In this document: in pieces, positions 1 through 12,212 of the stretch | How the letters are laid out: each line of letters starts with the position of its first letter | How positions within the stretch are numbered: the stretch's first letter is position 1 | NCBI GenBank assembly: GCA_905183005.1 | Contig: CAJJDO010000008.1 | Span: 746,927-810,926 of the forward strand | Direction: 5' to 3' | DNA: 64,000 nt | From: Paramecium pentaurelia | Lineage: Eukaryota; Ciliophora; Oligohymenophorea; Peniculida; Parameciidae | Translations under genes and position numbers: made by a program | The notes under the pieces: generated by a model | What the model was told of the DNA's origin: nothing | Database searches by the model: none | What the model saw: only the letters and a program-made list of their open reading frames with translations

Positions 1-1217
1 TAACAAAAATTAAATAAAAGAATATAAATGAGATGAATTTTATAAGAGAATTTCAAAATTTCACAAGTTTACTACAAAGATAAGAACAAAAGATAATGAA
101 AAAAGAGATAAAAATTTCTAGGAATAAAACATCAGAAAAATCATAAAAAGAAGGAAGCCTATAATAAACAATAAAAAGTTAATCTATTACTAGGAGGGAA
201 GATTATTAAGATGTTTCAATAGTCTTCCCTAAAATAGAACCAAAATGTACCAAAAAGTAAACCATAAATTCAAGATTATCCAATTATCATAGATATGCTG
301 TTTTTCCAGAAGAATTATATGCTATTTCTAGTAGAAAAGAAACCTTAAAATCTTGATACTATTTATTTTTTATATATATAAAATAATAATAATCTTCATA
401 TTTAAATATATTATATAATTCTATTATTATTATTCTTACGACTTAGATATAAGAAGTATTAAGTAAATATTAAATATCATTTAGAAAAAATAAGATCATA
501 AACCCTTATTAAATTAATTAAAAAAAATACAAATAATATAGATAAATTATAATGATCATCATTTTTCTAAAATGTTTAAAATATAATTTAGGAAATCCTC
601 ATAAATTCAAAAGGATAGTTATAAATTTATCATATTTTCATTAAAAAATATGGAACTATAAATTAAGAAGATAATTGTTCATAAGATTAGATTGTATGAA
701 ATTTCAAGTACTGAAAGTTCAGGAAAGATTTTCGAAATTTACTAAAACAAATTTAAAGATTAGAAATAAATAAAGATAATTATGGAAAAGTATATAAATG
801 AAAAGGAAGGAGATTAGATAAAATAATGTATTGGAATCTAACTATTGAATTATTAATTCGTACTTAAAATTGGAAATTTTAGAAATGAATAACAATATAT
901 GTCTAAAGATTTCAGTAATTTGTAATAGATATAATCAAAAATTATGTAAAATATTAAAATATAAGAAGAAAGAAAAATAACATTTAATTTAAAAATCAGA
1001 AATATTAGCGTATTAGCATTCAAAAGTTTGATTCATATAAATTGAAATAGATAAATTAGTGAAATAACAATATAGAAAGAACATTTGGTTAAATTCTTTA
1101 TATTTAAGTCAGTAACTCATTATTATTAGTTCTATATTAAGATTTTTTACTCTAATTTAAGTTTCTAATTCAATTCAGTAGCAGCAACTACTTGATAAAT
1201 ATTTTTTTATTATTAAA
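1..1217. other. AT-rich stretch without a clear gene
   Basis: I see no convincing coding frame. A short frame starts at about 696 and runs some 45 codons before TGA, which is no longer than chance when TGA is the only stop. The stretch around 690-860 has mildly protein-like composition on the plus strand and may be a decayed gene fragment. No RNA gene was recognised. Confidence 0.4.
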
Positions 1218-2291
1218 TCATTTTGATTTACAAGACTCTATCAATTTTCTAAAATAATTAGTAAAATTTACATTTCTACATAAATAACATTCCTCTTTAT
1301 TTTTCCACAAATCTATGGCACAATTATAACAGACTCCTCCATGACCACATTACATAAATAATGCATTTGGTTCATTATCGAAACAAATGCAACAAGAATT
1401 TATAGAGGATAAAGATACTGATCTTGGCACTTTAACCTATTAAAGAAATAATAGATTATAGAAAGTACTTATTCAATTTCTTATGAATTATTTTCTATAT
1501 CTATTATGCTCTTTTGTCTTTCACTTATCTTAATATTAATTAAGGATGATAATTTAATTTTGTCATTTTGATCATCTGAACATCTTTATATTTATGATGA
1601 TAATGCTTTATGGTGGGTTGGTTTCTTACCAGAGAGTTAAGTTTCAGATTTTTTATCAGAAGGAAGATCATCAAATCCAAAATAAGTTTTTGATATTCTC
1701 TTTACAACTTTTGGAATTTACATATGAGGTTCTGATACTCGACTCTCTACAAAATCTTATTTGTTAAATTATTAGAGTTATGCCTCTCCTTATTAAGTAG
1801 GTAGAGTGTTGAGGGGATTTACTGAATCATTTAAGGATAGATAAGTTTATAAACTGAATACCAATTCAGGTTTAAATCTAGCAGTAAAATAAGATAAGAT
1901 GACTTAGTTAATAATTAAAATAATCCTTGTTGTTTCAATAATATTTCCATAATTTCCTAAATTATGAAAATTTAATATTGATATTGGAATTAAAAGAAGT
2001 ATAGATGTATTTGATATCATAAAGAATAATATCCAGAAATTTATGATAACTAATAATATAGATAAATCTTAAACCTAAATTTTTAAGTCTACTATTTTAT
2101 TCTAAAATTCTTTGTATTCCTAATGCCAAAACTACAAAAACGTAATAAATCACTATTGAAGCAGAAACCCCAAAAAGTATCCAAAACATCCACAAAGCGT
2201 ATAACCATTGTATATCGAAGTATCCTTCAAGTTTTAAGCTTAAAAATAATGAGATTATCAATAAGACAATATTTCTAAAAACATGAAACAT
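1218..2291 (-). CDS. Multi-pass membrane protein with C-terminal RING finger
   Basis: The protein starts MFHVFRN and has several hydrophobic segments in its N-terminal two thirds, then a C-terminal RING-type zinc finger just before TGA. The zinc ligands read C-C-I-C-F-D, C-G-H-G-G-V-C, Y-N-C and C-Y-L-C-R, matching the compact C3HC4 RING at the end of membrane E3 ligases. RING domains recruit E2 ubiquitin-conjugating enzymes, so a membrane-anchored ubiquitin ligase is the likely role; substrate unknown. A 25-nt intron at about 2068-2092, needed to restore the frame, ends in AAG rather than the usual TAG. At least one more intron must lie downstream, so internal exon borders are incomplete. 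Start and RING are clear; the middle is less so. Confidence 0.8.
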
Positions 2292-2644
2292 ATTGATTTA
2301 TGATATTGATTGCTTAAAGTACTAATTTCCTTCATTTAATTTTAAAATCACAGAAAGAAATATATTTAATAATGGAAAGATGTTTGAAAGTAATAGTAAA
2401 TCTCTTGTTCCAGATATCTAATATAAATTAAGTACAAGTAAATAAGAACCTTCAACTAATGTTGATATTAATCTTAGTAAAGTATGTTTATCTGTTCTAA
2501 TTTATTAATAAAGACTGTCATACATGTTAAAATGTAGAAATATTCGATAAAAATACAACTAATGTATCAATTGTAACAACAATTTTGAATCGATACAATA
2601 AATAACAGATAGCATATTGCCATCAAAACTCAATTGAAAACTGA

Positions 2645-2970
2645 ATAGTAAGACTGTTATTGCATAAATAGAATTGGACAGCAATACAGAGCTAATAATT
2701 TAATTAGCCTGCTCAAACCGAAATCTAAATATGTAAATTTCATTACGTAGTTCCTAACGATGGAATGTTTTCAACAGTTTACTAACTTTATTAAGTACTA
2801 AGATCTCTTCTCATTAGAAAAGACAGAGAAGAGTATTATGATAAATAATTTAATGAAAAATATAGATCTCTAAAAAGAATCATATGTTTTAATTAAACTT
2901 CCCAATAAGAGAACCAACTACAGTTTTATTGTTATTAGGAGTATGACTATTCGATTGGTTTTTTTTTGGA
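2645..2970 (+). other. Open frame antisense to the E2F 3' end, doubtful gene
   Basis: A TGA-only open frame on the plus strand occupies the gap between the RING gene and the E2F gene. Its composition is protein-like (segments such as LRSLLIRKDREEYYDKQF). It runs about 90 bp into the E2F coding region on the opposite strand, and I found no clean start or introns that extend it upstream. It could be a small gene with unresolved introns, a relic, or chance. The E2F tail on the other strand is better supported. Confidence 0.25.
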
Positions 2971-4075
2971 GTGATTGACAAAGCCTTTTTAGGAGTTGTT
3001 ACTCTAGGAGGCTAAATTAGACTTTATATTTTACAATAATAGTGTATGTTTTTCTTAGTTTTGGAGTTATAATTGAGACTTGATTTTAATTCTATTCTTT
3101 AATTTTTTATTCAGTTTATTATTTTCTATCATTTAATTATTGTTATATTAACAGATCAATACATTTACCAACATATTAATTGTAAGAATTAAAACTATCT
3201 GGTTTATTTTGATTTTAGACTTAAGGAGTAGGTATGTTAACTATATTCTCCTTGTTTTCTTAAATTTAGTTTTTTGATTCATGTTATTTTAAATTATATT
3301 AAAATACTTTTAATCCTTCCTTACCAACCCATTAAAATGCAGGTTTTTTGGATGATACTAAATGAGTTTTCTTAATTAAACCAATAGATTTTAACACATT
3401 TGCAATATCATATAGTCTTCTTACTTTTGTTTTCAATTTATTTTAATCAACTTCATTTCCGAGATATTTAGCAGCTTCTTCCAAAGTCCAAATTGATTTT
3501 TATTACATAAATAGTTTAATAAAGCCAGCTGAGAGTACTTCTAATGATTTCTCCCTTTTATGTGAGGTTATATCAAAATTTAGTTATTTATTTGCATACT
3601 ATTATATATATAATAAAATACTTGTTCTATTGTTTAATAAATAGTTTTGAATCCACTCCAACTATATTAATTTTTACATTTTCTTTTTACTACTTATAAG
3701 CTTTCAAGTATATTAATTATATCATATATTCTTCTTCTTTCAACACCTATATTTGTATAATACACTACCCAACTCTTCAGTGATTTAATCCAAACAGATA
3801 ATTTTCTCATCATAATCAATCAGACAACGTACAAATTTCTTACTCAATTCCTCTAAACTTTTTTCCTTCCTATTATATATCTTGTATTTGATTAATTATT
3901 TACTAAAAGTATACTTAGAATAATAAATACTTATTTGGGTATACAATTTTGAAAATTTTTTTACTCTTACTAGAAATTTTTTCTAACAATTTCTAATCCT
4001 ACTCATCATTGAGCAATGATAATGAGACTAAGTCTAATGAACATTAAATATATATGTACTTTGATCTTCTTCCAT
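2880..4075 (-). CDS. Atypical E2F transcription factor with two DNA-binding domains
   Basis: The gene predicts 356 aa after removal of five introns (26, 31, 22, 23 and 23 nt). Two E2F winged-helix domains are visible. The first carries GVERRRIYDIINILESLQVV and ends with a Trp-Ser-Gly. The second carries VRRLYDIANVLKSIGLIKK and ends KPAFQWVG, the signature of the second domain of E2F7/E2F8/DEL proteins. Such factors bind E2F sites without a DP partner and usually repress cell-cycle genes. No DP-type dimerisation or Rb-binding region is evident; the C-terminal third is Gln/Asn/Lys-rich. The start MEEDQ is chosen because it splices into the downstream frame through a 26-nt intron. The stop lies 588 bp from the RING gene start. 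The 81 bp upstream of the start reach the stop of the next gene. Confidence 0.93.
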
Positions 4076-4156
4076 CTTTTGAAATAATATTTTTCCGCTA
4101 ATTATTATATTCAAATTCAAATTCCAAAAAAATAGGAAAAATATCAATAAAATATA

Positions 4157-6481
4157 TCAAATTTATTTTTTACTCATCTCTTATTTGATTGTAGATCTAC
4201 TTAAAATTTGATATTTATTGTCTAATTACAAAGGTTAATCCATATTTTATCTAGAATACTTTATTTTAACACTATAACTCCTCATTTCCTTATCTAATGC
4301 TTCTAATTGAAATTAAGTCTCACTCAACTTTTTCCTTAATTATGTCTAAGATCTATCTCTTAATTAAGTAAGATCTGTAGTTTGTTAATCCTTTGATTTT
4401 TATGACATTACTGATCTTCCTATATATATATTATATAAATATATACTTGTATTTGATATTCTAGTTTAATTTGCTTTATTGTACCATTTTTTTGATGATT
4501 TAAGTTTATTCCTTAATTTTTGAAGAGAAAATACTTCAGGATGTTTAAATATGATTTTCTTCAATTTTTAAAGTGGACCTAATTAAACTCCTGGTTTTTC
4601 AAAGGATAATAAGGATGTATCCTAATCATTTTATTTTGTTTAAAATGTAAGAGTTTAAGAATTCTTAGAATCAACTAATGTTTATCTATCAATTATTCTC
4701 ATTTATAGATCTTATTTTGTAATCACTTCTTAATTTGATTTCATTTTGACAGGTGATACAAATTTTGAAAATTATGTCTTGTATTTTAATAACTTTTTAT
4801 AGAAATCATTTTCTTTTTATTACAGTTTCTCTTTGCTTAATAATTATTGTGACTGAAATTTCTTATCTCTAATGTTTATAATATAATAATAAATTACTCT
4901 ATATTATCAAGAACTATTTTTTCTTCAATTAATTTTTTAATCATTTTATCAAGCATAGGAACTGTATTTTACTAAATTTATTGACCTTATTAATTATTTC
5001 CACATAAAGACTAATTCTTTTTCTCAGAAAAACTTGTTGAGAATTATGATATTGAACCACGAAATGATTTTTACACATTTTAATTAAATGATGTATTCAA
5101 TCTTTTTGGACATTTTAAAGTTTTACTGGATTAACGAGTGTCCATTGAACTTAGATTTTCAATAGGAACATCAATAAATGGTGCATCTGTGTTTTTTTTT
5201 TATTAATTTTAAACTTTGATTTAAGGAGTACAGTAATAAAATTCTGGTTAAAAAGAAGTATTCTTATCATTAACATTATAATAATAATTAACTGATTGTT
5301 TATATTACTATTTTTCTTAATTTTATTCTTAAATTTCTCTCATTAATCTTTTTAATCTTGGCATTCCTACATCATCATCTAAACAAACAGATTCTATTAC
5401 TTAATTAAATATAATAAATTCTTTGTATTTAGAATATGTTAATGAGGATACATTTTAAATATAATTAGCTAATTCATCATTTTAGAGAAGATAATAAAAG
5501 CTTAACCATTTCAATAATGTCATTATAGCCTAACATTTTTCAAATTTAAAAATTGATTAATAATAATATATAGATTGCATCCAAAACCAAGTTAATGGCT
5601 TTAATAATTTCATAAATTTCCATTTACATTTAAGTTTTCTCTTAAAATCATTATTTGCATCTTATTATTATACTAAATATATTAAATAATTAATAGTTAT
5701 TGAGCAATTAACTTCTTCTAAAATTTCATGAACCATATCATTATTATTCTCAAAACTTTTAATTAATAAATTAGTAGCACATAAAATGTATTGAGATAAT
5801 TTTGAAGCTCTTTTTCCTTTTCCTTAAAGTAAAATTTTACTGATATCAAAAGACAATTTTGCATATTTGCCTTTTTCTTATGGTTTAAAATCCTAATAAC
5901 TTAAAAGTCTAAAAGAAACCATAATATTTTATAAATAGCTATCATATTCTTATTCTAAACAAAAATTAGTCACTATTTAATTCAATTTAAGTTTTGTATT
6001 ATTATTATTAGTGATATGAATTTGCTATTATAATTTATCCTTCAACATAGAGTTTCTAATTTAGTCTCTTAAACTATGTTTAGTTTCAATTTAGACCATA
6101 TCAAAATTTGAAGTTAATTTAGATATAAGAACAGGATAGATTTCTAAATATTTAACTATTTTCTATTTCCATATTTTAATGTCGATAATATTTTTACGTG
6201 ACATATCCTTTAATATACATTTATAAAATATCTTATTTAAAGCTTTAAGCAGAATATTTTAAAAGTAAATTTTGTCATTCAAATGAATTTAATTAGAATG
6301 ATCATAACGATCAAAGAATTTTGACAATAATTAATAGATTTGTTTATATTTTTTCTAGTTTATAATGATTTGTTACTTTTGGAATGAGCTAAGCAAGTTT
6401 TTCATTAATAGATTCGAATTAGGATTGAACAGATTATAATTAAGTAGCGTTAACTATTAAAACCTATTCTTAATTATCCAT
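4157..6481 (-). CDS. Uncharacterised 748-aa protein
   Basis: The frame starts MDNQEQVLIV and predicts 748 aa after removal of three introns (22, 29 and 27 nt), an exact codon multiple. I recognise no family. The N-terminal half is alpha-helical, Leu/Ile/Lys-rich and solenoid-like. It includes a GKGKRASKLSQYIL stretch and an aromatic segment (LLKPLTWFWMQSIYYY) that is not long enough to be called a membrane span. The C-terminal half is polar, with Ser/Asn/Gln-rich linkers and a short coiled coil near the end (QLRDRSQTQLRKKLSETQFQ). The stop lies 81 bp from the E2F start and the start 21 bp from the stop of the EF-hand gene, all on the same strand. A cytoplasmic scaffold is a guess only. Confidence 0.82.
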
Positions 6482-6502
6482 ATTATTAATAAAAATAATA
6501 AA

Positions 6503-7212
6503 TCAACTTAAATTATATGAAATTGCTTATTGTTGCAATGACTTCAAAACCAAATTTTCATAATCTTCTAAAGTAACTTTCCCATCGCCATCTGAATCTG
6601 TCATATGAATCCAACTTCTGACATCATCAACAGTAGGCTCATATTTCATTCCTATCTTTAAAATATTAAAAATTACCCATTTATCTGTAAGTTTCACGAA
6701 TAATTTCATAAACTTCATCTTCAGTTATATAACCAGAGCCATCTGCATCAAGCCTTTTGAAAAGACTTCTTGCAACTTCGAGTCTTTCTTCAATATAATT
6801 AGGTTATCTATTGTTAATTAAATATCAACTTATTAGCTGATTATTGTTATTTATACTAATAAGAGGTTCCACAAAATTTCTTTAAACAATACTATTCTAC
6901 ATCTTATAATGTTATTCTATTCTAAGAATTCTCTAACCATTAATCTTATATTTATACTATTAATTGCTTTCATAAAACCATTTGTCTCATTAACTTTAGG
7001 TTTAATTGTAATATTTTATGCTCTATATGCATCTGTAAACATGGATCCAATATCAACAACATCTATATATCCTTTTTTGGAGACTTTTATATATAATTTT
7101 CCTTTTTTATACTATCATAAGTCGAAAAGATTTTTCTTGCAAGCATTCTGCAACCATCTGGATCTAAAATACCTCCATATGGCATAGCTGGCATATTATA
7201 TGGATTAGTCAT
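6503..7212 (-). CDS. EF-hand calcium-binding protein
   Basis: Predicted length is 202 aa from MTNPYNMPAM, with four introns (about 29, 25, 22 and 25 nt). Four EF-hand-like segments are visible. The two C-terminal loops are canonical: DADGSGYITEDE and DSDGDGKVTLED, both with Asp at 1, 3 and 5, Gly at 6 and an acidic residue at 12. A third loop near the middle (NKNSQNRITLQD) has Asn at position 1 and is probably weak. An N-terminal segment (KKGYIDVVDIG) is degenerate. So two strong Ca2+ sites and two decayed ones, as in many ciliate calmodulin-like or parvalbumin-like sensors. There is no transmembrane segment. The partner is unknown. The first intron end (AAAG) is atypical, so that border is the least certain. 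Confidence 0.88.
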
Positions 7213-7327
7213 GTTATTTAATGTATTCATTATTGAAGAATTCTTATTAATAATACTTTTAATTAAAATATTTATGATTCTCTTCTTATATATATATAAT
7301 TAAACAAAAAATAAAATAAATAAATGT

Positions 7328-8254
7328 TCATAAATCTTAATCTTAATCTTAGAATTGATATCCATTTATTGTTTTTGCATAAGCTAAAATAAAAATTAAT
7401 AGTAGAACTCCAAGAGTAAAAAATATATGTATTATTAAGGTTTTTGTAAGAAAAATATTTACTTTCTCTTTTTTAATAACAATTTCCTTTGGTTATTGAA
7501 AGGTTTAATTATTTTCTAAATTTTTATAAGTTGTTACTACTTTGGTTTTACCAATTAACTCTCCTAATTGATGTTCACTTTTAACATTAACATTAGGATC
7601 ATTTAACAATTAATTAATGTGATTAGAGTTTTCTCTATCTTTTTTCTATCGTTTAATTTCATCTGGAAGATCCTTAGAAATCTCAAATGCTTATTTTATG
7701 TTAGATATTTTATTCTTTGCTTTTTAGAACTATTTCTTAGCTCTAAGTGATTTTATCATCTTCTCAGAGATAGGAATGCTGTTTTCCATTAAAATTTTTT
7801 ATTCATCTTCTTCTTCTTCAATATCCAACTTATAACCAATTTATGTCATCTAATAAATATTCCTAATTTGATTATTATTATTAAAGTAAATCTTTTAATC
7901 TATTGTCACCTCTTCACCATTACAGCATTCAATTCGTTTCTCTTTTACTTAAACTAATTTAATTGCAGGAATCAAGTAGTCTAACTGTTAATATTTCTTT
8001 TGTTATTTTTATTTGATATCTAAACCTTCTCTTTTTACTTAATAATTTTATGGTTTTATAAATTAGAGTTTCTTATCACTTTTAAGAATTAATTTAATAT
8101 TTTTTTATGGACTAGAATTTGATTTCACGGTAATTTAAGATTTTTATGAAAAAAATGAGTCAACCATTGGGTTAGCTATTTCATCTTCCTCTTTCTATTT
8201 TTAATAACTGTAATCAGGTGATGTGAATAACTTATGTTTTAAAATGTTATTCAT
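7328..8254 (-). CDS. Tail-anchored membrane protein, unknown family
   Basis: A single-exon frame of 308 aa starting MNNILKHKLF. The polar body is Lys/Glu/Gln-rich and helical in its second half (roughly residues 165-260), with an acidic EEEED patch. It ends in one hydrophobic segment (about residues 272-294, FFTLGVLLLIFILAYAK) followed by only some 14 polar residues. That layout is a C-terminal tail anchor, as in SNAREs and other ER or vesicle proteins. I do not see the central layer residue and heptads of a SNARE clearly enough to name it one. The gene stands alone between the EF-hand gene (115 bp away) and an 860-bp gap. Confidence 0.8.
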
Positions 8255-8744
8255 TTATTTATTATTTTAATAATTTTCTATATAATGAAATTTTATAGTT
8301 TTTCCTTTATAATTTGAAGAAAGTGAAGGTAAAACTAGTATAAACAAGGAAATCTATTAAAATTAAATAATTATTTAAGAATAAAATGACGGTGTTTAAA
8401 TTTCTTTTTTATTTTTACTCTCAAAATCATTCATATCTCTATAAAGATAAAATTATCCTTAGTATCAAATCTTAAAAATATTTTGATATTTATTTGTATA
8501 TTTAATATAAATCAAATTTCTAATTAAATACATTTTAATACTATAATTAATCTTTTCATTTTGATTTTTTCAGGGTTTATGTTTTTGAAATGAGAGCCTA
8601 ATAAAACTCATATTGAAAATAAATGGAATATAATTTAAAAATGAATGTGCTAAGAAAACGAATAAGAAAATAAATTATTAAAATAGTTATGATAGTTGTT
8701 TTCTTTTAGAATAAAAATTAAAGAAGATATTTTTTAAATTTTGA

Positions 8745-8990
8745 TTAATTCGAAATGATTACTTTGATACATTCCATTTTAATGGTGGAGTTAAATAAAA
8801 CTTAAATTATAATTTTTACTTAGAAAAAAATTAAGTGATCATTGTTTTAAGAAATTATTGGATGATGTAGAAAAGGAAAACTAAAACAGATTTTTTTGTG
8901 TAAGAGTTAAATTCAACTTAATTATTAATAAATTATGACAGATAAACAGTTAGATTTAAAGGAAAACAATTTTACTTTATGAATACTTGA
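8745..8990 (+). pseudogene. Possible gene relic between tail-anchored protein and YIPF6
   Basis: The 8255-9113 gap has no clear gene. Inside it one TGA-free frame of about 80 codons has protein-like composition (NDYFDTFHFNGGVKQNLNYN). It has no ATG at its upstream end and is flanked by frames broken by TGA. Decayed duplicates would be expected in a genome shaped by whole-genome duplications; chance is also possible at this length. Confidence 0.25.
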
Positions 8991-9113
8991 AATTAACTAA
9001 TTCTAATCTATAAAAAATATAGAGAAATCATTTAAATTAGAATCTTATCAGTAAAAAGAAGTAATGTTGTGGATGATATTGATTATATTTAATTTATATC
9101 TATATAAAATAAA

Positions 9114-9898
9114 ATGGAATTTGAAGTTTAAGAAAATTAAGCCAATAACTCAATATAAGGAATTATAAATCTTTAACCATAAGTGAATTAAGTCTAAGCA
9201 TAGTAATAAGAAATCCCAATTAAATAAACAGACCTTTAGGTTTCAAGTACACTAGAAGAAAGTGTAGCAGTCACATTAGTATATATCAATATAAAACTAA
9301 GCTTCGAGATTTAAGATAAATAGGAGTAAAATTGCGATGCGTTTTAGTACCAACAATGTCAACTGATAATGCTAAAGAACTCAGAAATTGTAATTGAATT
9401 ATTTTTGATATTTTAGGGGATTTATGGGGACCATTAGTTTTTTGTTTGATGTTAGCATTGTATATTTTAGTTTGACTTTTAGAACTTTAAGTTTGAGTGG
9501 TAATAATGATGATGGTCCAGGTATATTTGCAACAATATTTGTACTTATTTGGGTTGGATCCTTTGTAGTTACTTTAAATGCATAATTATTGGGTGGGAAA
9601 GTGTAAATATAGAAATAAAATTAAGATCATTTTTTCAATCAGTTTGTGTGTTGGGATATTGTGTATTTCCAATAAATTTAGGAGCATTATTTACTCTTTT
9701 CTTTTCCTTCTTTTATTTGAAAATGTTTTTGGTTATTGGTTGTTTTCTATGGTCAACTTATTGTACTATTATTTTATTTATTTTATAGCTGCAGTTGGAT
9801 TTATGAAATTATTAATTCCAGAATAGAAAAGAATATTAGCACTTTATCCAGTGATTCTATTTTATTTGTTCTTAAGTTGGTTTGCTCTAATAGTATGA
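9114..9898 (+). CDS. YIPF6: YIPF6-like Yip1-domain Golgi membrane protein
   Basis: Predicted length is about 221 aa with five introns (23, 27, 23, about 20 and 26 nt). After a Gln-rich N-terminus the protein carries the YIPF6 hallmarks in order: LRNWDLWGPLVFCLMLAL, DGPGIFATIFVLIWVGSFVV, SFFQSVCVLGYCVFP and a final ALYPVILFYLFLSW segment. Hydrophobic segments fit the five-span Yip1 fold. Yip1-family proteins sit in Golgi and ER membranes, bind Rab GTPases or their partners, and act in vesicle traffic. The exact border of the intron near LLGGK is uncertain; a 20-nt intron keeps the frame but would remove part of the usual GGK motif. Confidence 0.92.
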
Positions 9899-9934
9899 AT
9901 ATCATATTTTATATTAATTTATATATTATTTATA

Positions 9935-11592
9935 ATGGGAAGTTGCCAGTGTCGTAAATTCTGTGAATCTGAATAAGTTAATTCCAATACACATTTACAA
10001 GAGATAGCAACAAATGATGATTATAGGGTTAATAATTAAGAAGGAGCAGCTAAAGATTTGTTTATAAAGATAAAAACTTGGCAAAAAGAATCATTTTCAC
10101 TTTTTGATTATGAAAACTAGAGTCATTTAAAAGAATAGAACTTTTAAGTAATTGGATTAATTATAAAAGATAAGTAAGGGAGGATATTTAATTAAAAATA
10201 ATAATGAATTATAATGGATTGATGATGATGTAGATTGGAATAAGAGTGTAATTAAATAAGAATAGATTCTATTTAGAATTGATAAAAATGATGGAATTTT
10301 CAGTATAATAAATAAAAGAGGAGAATGTAAATAAAATTATGAAGACGACAAATAAGAATAAACTACAAAATATCATGGTGATAATAAAGACTTTTAATAA
10401 TCTGAAAATCTAGATTAATTAGAGGGGGATGAATTTCATTAGCCTAATGATATAATTAAGAAATATAGTCATCATTAAAAAATCAGTATGAGCTAGAGAA
10501 CTAATACTAAATTAATGGAAAAAGGAAGTAAATTATGGTTAGTGGTAAGATCAATCCAATAAATGATGAGTAATAATGGAATCAAATTAAAAGAAGGAGA
10601 TGTCATTAAAATGGGTAGAGTAAAATTCAAAATAAGAGAAATTCAGTTAAATTAGAGATAACTAATGTAATATTTATAATGTTATTAAAAGATAAGATTC
10701 AGATTCTGCAAAATCTAGTTAATCTGATGCAATTACATGCAGAGTATGTTGTAGTAGTGCATTTAGTAGATCAAATCCACTTGTAAATCCTTGTAAATGT
10801 ACTGGTTCTATTAAATATATTCATCTTAACTGTTTAAAAAAATGGTTAAAGTCTAAATTTTAAACTAAATAAAGTGATCATTGTATCATATATATGTGGA
10901 AGAATTTAGAATGTGAATTATGTAAATTTAATTATCCACCCATTTTTAAAAGTGATGAAGGTGTATTTGATTTAATAGAATTGAGTAAACCTACAGAATA
11001 TCCATATATTTTGATGGAAATTACTCAAAAAAGATATGAAGTATTTATATATCTGATAATCATATAGGAAATGTAGGAAAATAATATGAGTGAAGATACT
11101 TAATGGAATTAATGTAATGGAGTGTATATTATAACTTTTGATAATAATAATGGAGAAGTCAAAAATATCAGAACTAATGAATTAAAAATAGGAAGAGCAA
11201 ATGAAACTGAGATTCGAGTAAATGACATATCAGTTAGTAGAAATCATGGAATACTAAAATTGATAGAAGGATAAATATATTTAACAGATAATAAATCTAA
11301 ATTTGGAACATTAATTCTCATCCAATAAAGTGTAATTCCTTTAATACCAGAATTAAATGGTATAGAAATGCAAGTAGGCCGAAGTGTTTTATAATTTACT
11401 CTTGGTAACAACAATGCCAATTAGTAATAATAATAATAATAATACTTAGAATCTGAAATTTTCGAGTAATTTAATTGTTATATCATAGTAAAATAATTGG
11501 TAGAAATTTAGAAGATGAAGAATTGGATTATCTTTAATGAACTATTAATAATTTATGTTTAACTTTATAATAATTTATTCATAAAAAGATGA
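9935..11592 (+). CDS. RINGv (MARCH-type) zinc finger and FHA domain protein
   Basis: Predicted 536 aa with two required introns (22 and 25 nt) and a possible third of 24 nt near the 3' end. Order of parts: an N-terminal MGSCQCRKFC; a region with FHA-like strands (KLWLVVRSIQ, LKEGDVIKMGRVKFKI); a C4HC3 RINGv finger (CRVCC, PCKCTGSIKYIHLNC, CELC); and a full FHA domain (LKIGRANETEIRVND, SVSRNHG, DNKSKFGT). RINGv fingers act as E3 ubiquitin ligases, usually in membranes, and FHA domains bind phosphothreonine. There is no transmembrane segment, but Gly2 with Cys4 and Cys6 is a plausible myristoyl/palmitoyl anchor. The last 50 residues are less certain because the frame there is also open in other ways. 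Confidence 0.9.
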
Positions 11593-12212
11593 ATTTGCCA
11601 AAACCAATATGTATTAATAATTTATAATTAATTAAATATTTTTTGATTAATGATAAAAATTCAGATAATCAAAGTCTTTTTAAATATTTATTATTTTTTA
11701 GTAACTCTTACAATTGGTCCTCAATTTATAGGATTATAACATTTCACTTACTATAAGAAATGTATAGATTAAAATTAAATAGAAATCAAATTAAAAAAAA
11801 TTTAGAATACATCAAGATTATAACAATAATAAATAGCCCATTTTAATTTATTGATAGTAGACTTTTAATATAGAGAATCAAAATATATCTAAATTCAAAA
11901 ATTTAATAATTTTTTAACTCTTTTAATTTTACCTTAAGGATTTGTGTAAATTAAAGCATTAATGTGAAACTTTTTAGCTAAAAATAAATTGATTAATTCA
12001 TAATTTAGTTTGAATTTTTATGGGATAAGAATGAGAAGTTTCTAAAAAAGATACATCATAAAAATGAAAATAATGCATAGATTACTTTAAGAATTCAGTT
12101 TTAGATTGTCTATTGTTTTTATTTTATAATCATTAAGTAAATTTATTATTTATCATAATAATTATACTCTATTTTGTAGTTTACTTTTATTTACTAAAAT
12201 AAATTTTTTTGA
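11589..12212 (+). CDS. Uncharacterised 207-aa open frame
   Basis: A TGA-free frame of 208 codons begins MNLPKPICIN. Its ATG overlaps the TGA of the RINGv/FHA gene (sequence ATGA). Composition is helical, rich in Ile, Leu, Asn, Gln and Lys, with no motif that I recognise. The same frame continues upstream for about 35 codons across one in-frame TGA, which suggests either an unresolved intron or a decaying gene. A run of this length is unlikely but not impossible by chance under this code. The remaining gap to 12476 shows nothing clear. Confidence 0.4.

Noticed and set aside
6909..7187. Plus-strand hydrophobic 92-codon frame
   Set aside because: It lies antisense to the N-terminal exons of the EF-hand gene, whose spliced frame restores loops and exact codon counts. 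The hydrophobic reading is a shadow.
7328..8254. Calling the tail-anchored protein a SNARE
   Set aside because: The C-terminal anchor fits, but I could not place a central ionic-layer Gln or Arg within regular heptads, so the family name is not supported.
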